NCBI GenBank assembly: GCA_017617315.1 | Contig: JAFZWM010000038.1 | Span: forward strand, 1 to 64,000 | Length of the DNA stretch: 64,000 nucleotides | Direction of reading: 5' to 3' | Source: Bacteroidaceae bacterium | Lineage (GTDB): Bacteria; Bacteroidota; Bacteroidia; Bacteroidales; Bacteroidaceae | Part shown: one piece after another, positions 63,834 through 64,000 of the stretch | Layout: each line of letters starts with the position of its first letter | Position numbering within the stretch: position 1 is the stretch's first letter | Program-made: the position numbers and the translations under genes | The notes under the pieces: generated by a model | Told to the model about the DNA's origin: nothing | Database searches by the model: none | What the model saw: only the letters and a program-made list of their open reading frames with translations

Positions 63834-64000
63834 TTATCTGTTGTTTTTGATGGAAGAGGTCAAGAACTCTTCCGGAACTTTTGCCTCACCACGCAGATTC
63901 TCGATGATTGTCTCGAAGCGTTCCTTGCCGTATGCCGTGTCGAGCTTGCGCCAGCGCTCAAGCATCTGTGTCTTGCACAGGTAGGCATAGACGGCATCGG
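63834..64000 (-). CDS. DUF2764-family protein of the V/A-ATPase operon, C-terminal part
   Basis: The visible 55 codons on the minus strand read ...DAVYAYLCKTQMLERW, then RKLDTAYGKERFETII and a VPEEFLTSSIKNNR end. This matches the C-terminus of the DUF2764 proteins that lie between atpE and atpA in Bacteroidetes V-ATPase operons. The gene starts beyond the window. Its role in the ATPase is unknown. Confidence 0.75.
   Translation of the reverse strand, partial: DAVYAYLCKTQMLERWRKLDTAYGKERFETIIENLRGEAKVPEEFLTSSIKNNR

Overview
The window is chromosomal DNA from a Bacteroidales bacterium, most likely Prevotella-like. Evidence: SusC/SusD outer-membrane pairs, a BspA-type leucine-rich surface protein, Bacteroidetes promoters (TTG, about 20 bp, then TAnnTTTG), a V/A-type ATPase operon with the Bacteroidetes-specific DUF2764 partner, a Nudix-type regulator next to xylose genes, and plant cell-wall enzymes (GH28, PL1). 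Housekeeping genes have moderate G+C; several blocks are visibly AT-rich and look acquired.

Layout. 1-2.9 kb: 3' end of recQ, then two adjacent E1-like adenylating enzymes (TcdA and a ThiF/MoeB protein). 2.9-5.6 kb: AT-rich superfamily I helicase fused to a C-terminal PD-(D/E)XK-like nuclease. 5.8-20.4 kb: a nutrient-uptake island made of a MalY-type C-S lyase, a divergent PstS-like protein plus SusC, a BspA-like protein, SusD, a Met/His-rich lipoprotein with two YtkA/FixH-like domains, an OprC/NosA-like copper receptor, a DAACS amino-acid symporter and a Cys/Met PLP enzyme. The promoters before the PstS-like/SusC unit and before SusD share a 16-bp box and identical spacing.

20.4-30.9 kb: a Na/Pi-cotransporter-PhoU protein carrying an OmpR-type winged helix at its C-terminus, with an 11-bp direct repeat upstream; then guaB, two SurA/PpiC isomerases, an OstA-like protein, a small membrane protein and mutL, which contains a run of nine G. 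30.9-33.4 kb: two AT-rich envelope-glycan genes. 33.5-40.7 kb: GH28 and the xylose operon (Nudix regulator, xylB, xylA, xylE), followed by an intact IS1380-type element with a 5-bp target duplication. 42.3-49.3 kb: small envelope genes, PL1 pectate lyase overlapping an acyltransferase tail to tail, and an OPT transporter.

49.3-50.9 kb is a long non-coding stretch holding several arrays of different sequence but the same 11-bp period, plus a structured element. 50.9-57.7 kb is an LlaJI/McrBC-like restriction island: a 5-methylcytosine methyltransferase, a McrB-like AAA+ protein, a large nuclease, a Fic protein with palindromic upstream sites, and a decayed second copy of the nuclease 3' end. 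57.7-64 kb is the V/A-ATPase operon (minus strand), whose K subunit carries the Gln/Glu pair typical of Na+-coupled rings.

The best candidates for something new are the transporter-PhoU-DNA-binding fusion with its own 11-bp direct repeat, the copper-type uptake operon and its linked SusC/SusD regulon, the 11-bp-period extragenic repeat family, and the modular restriction island.
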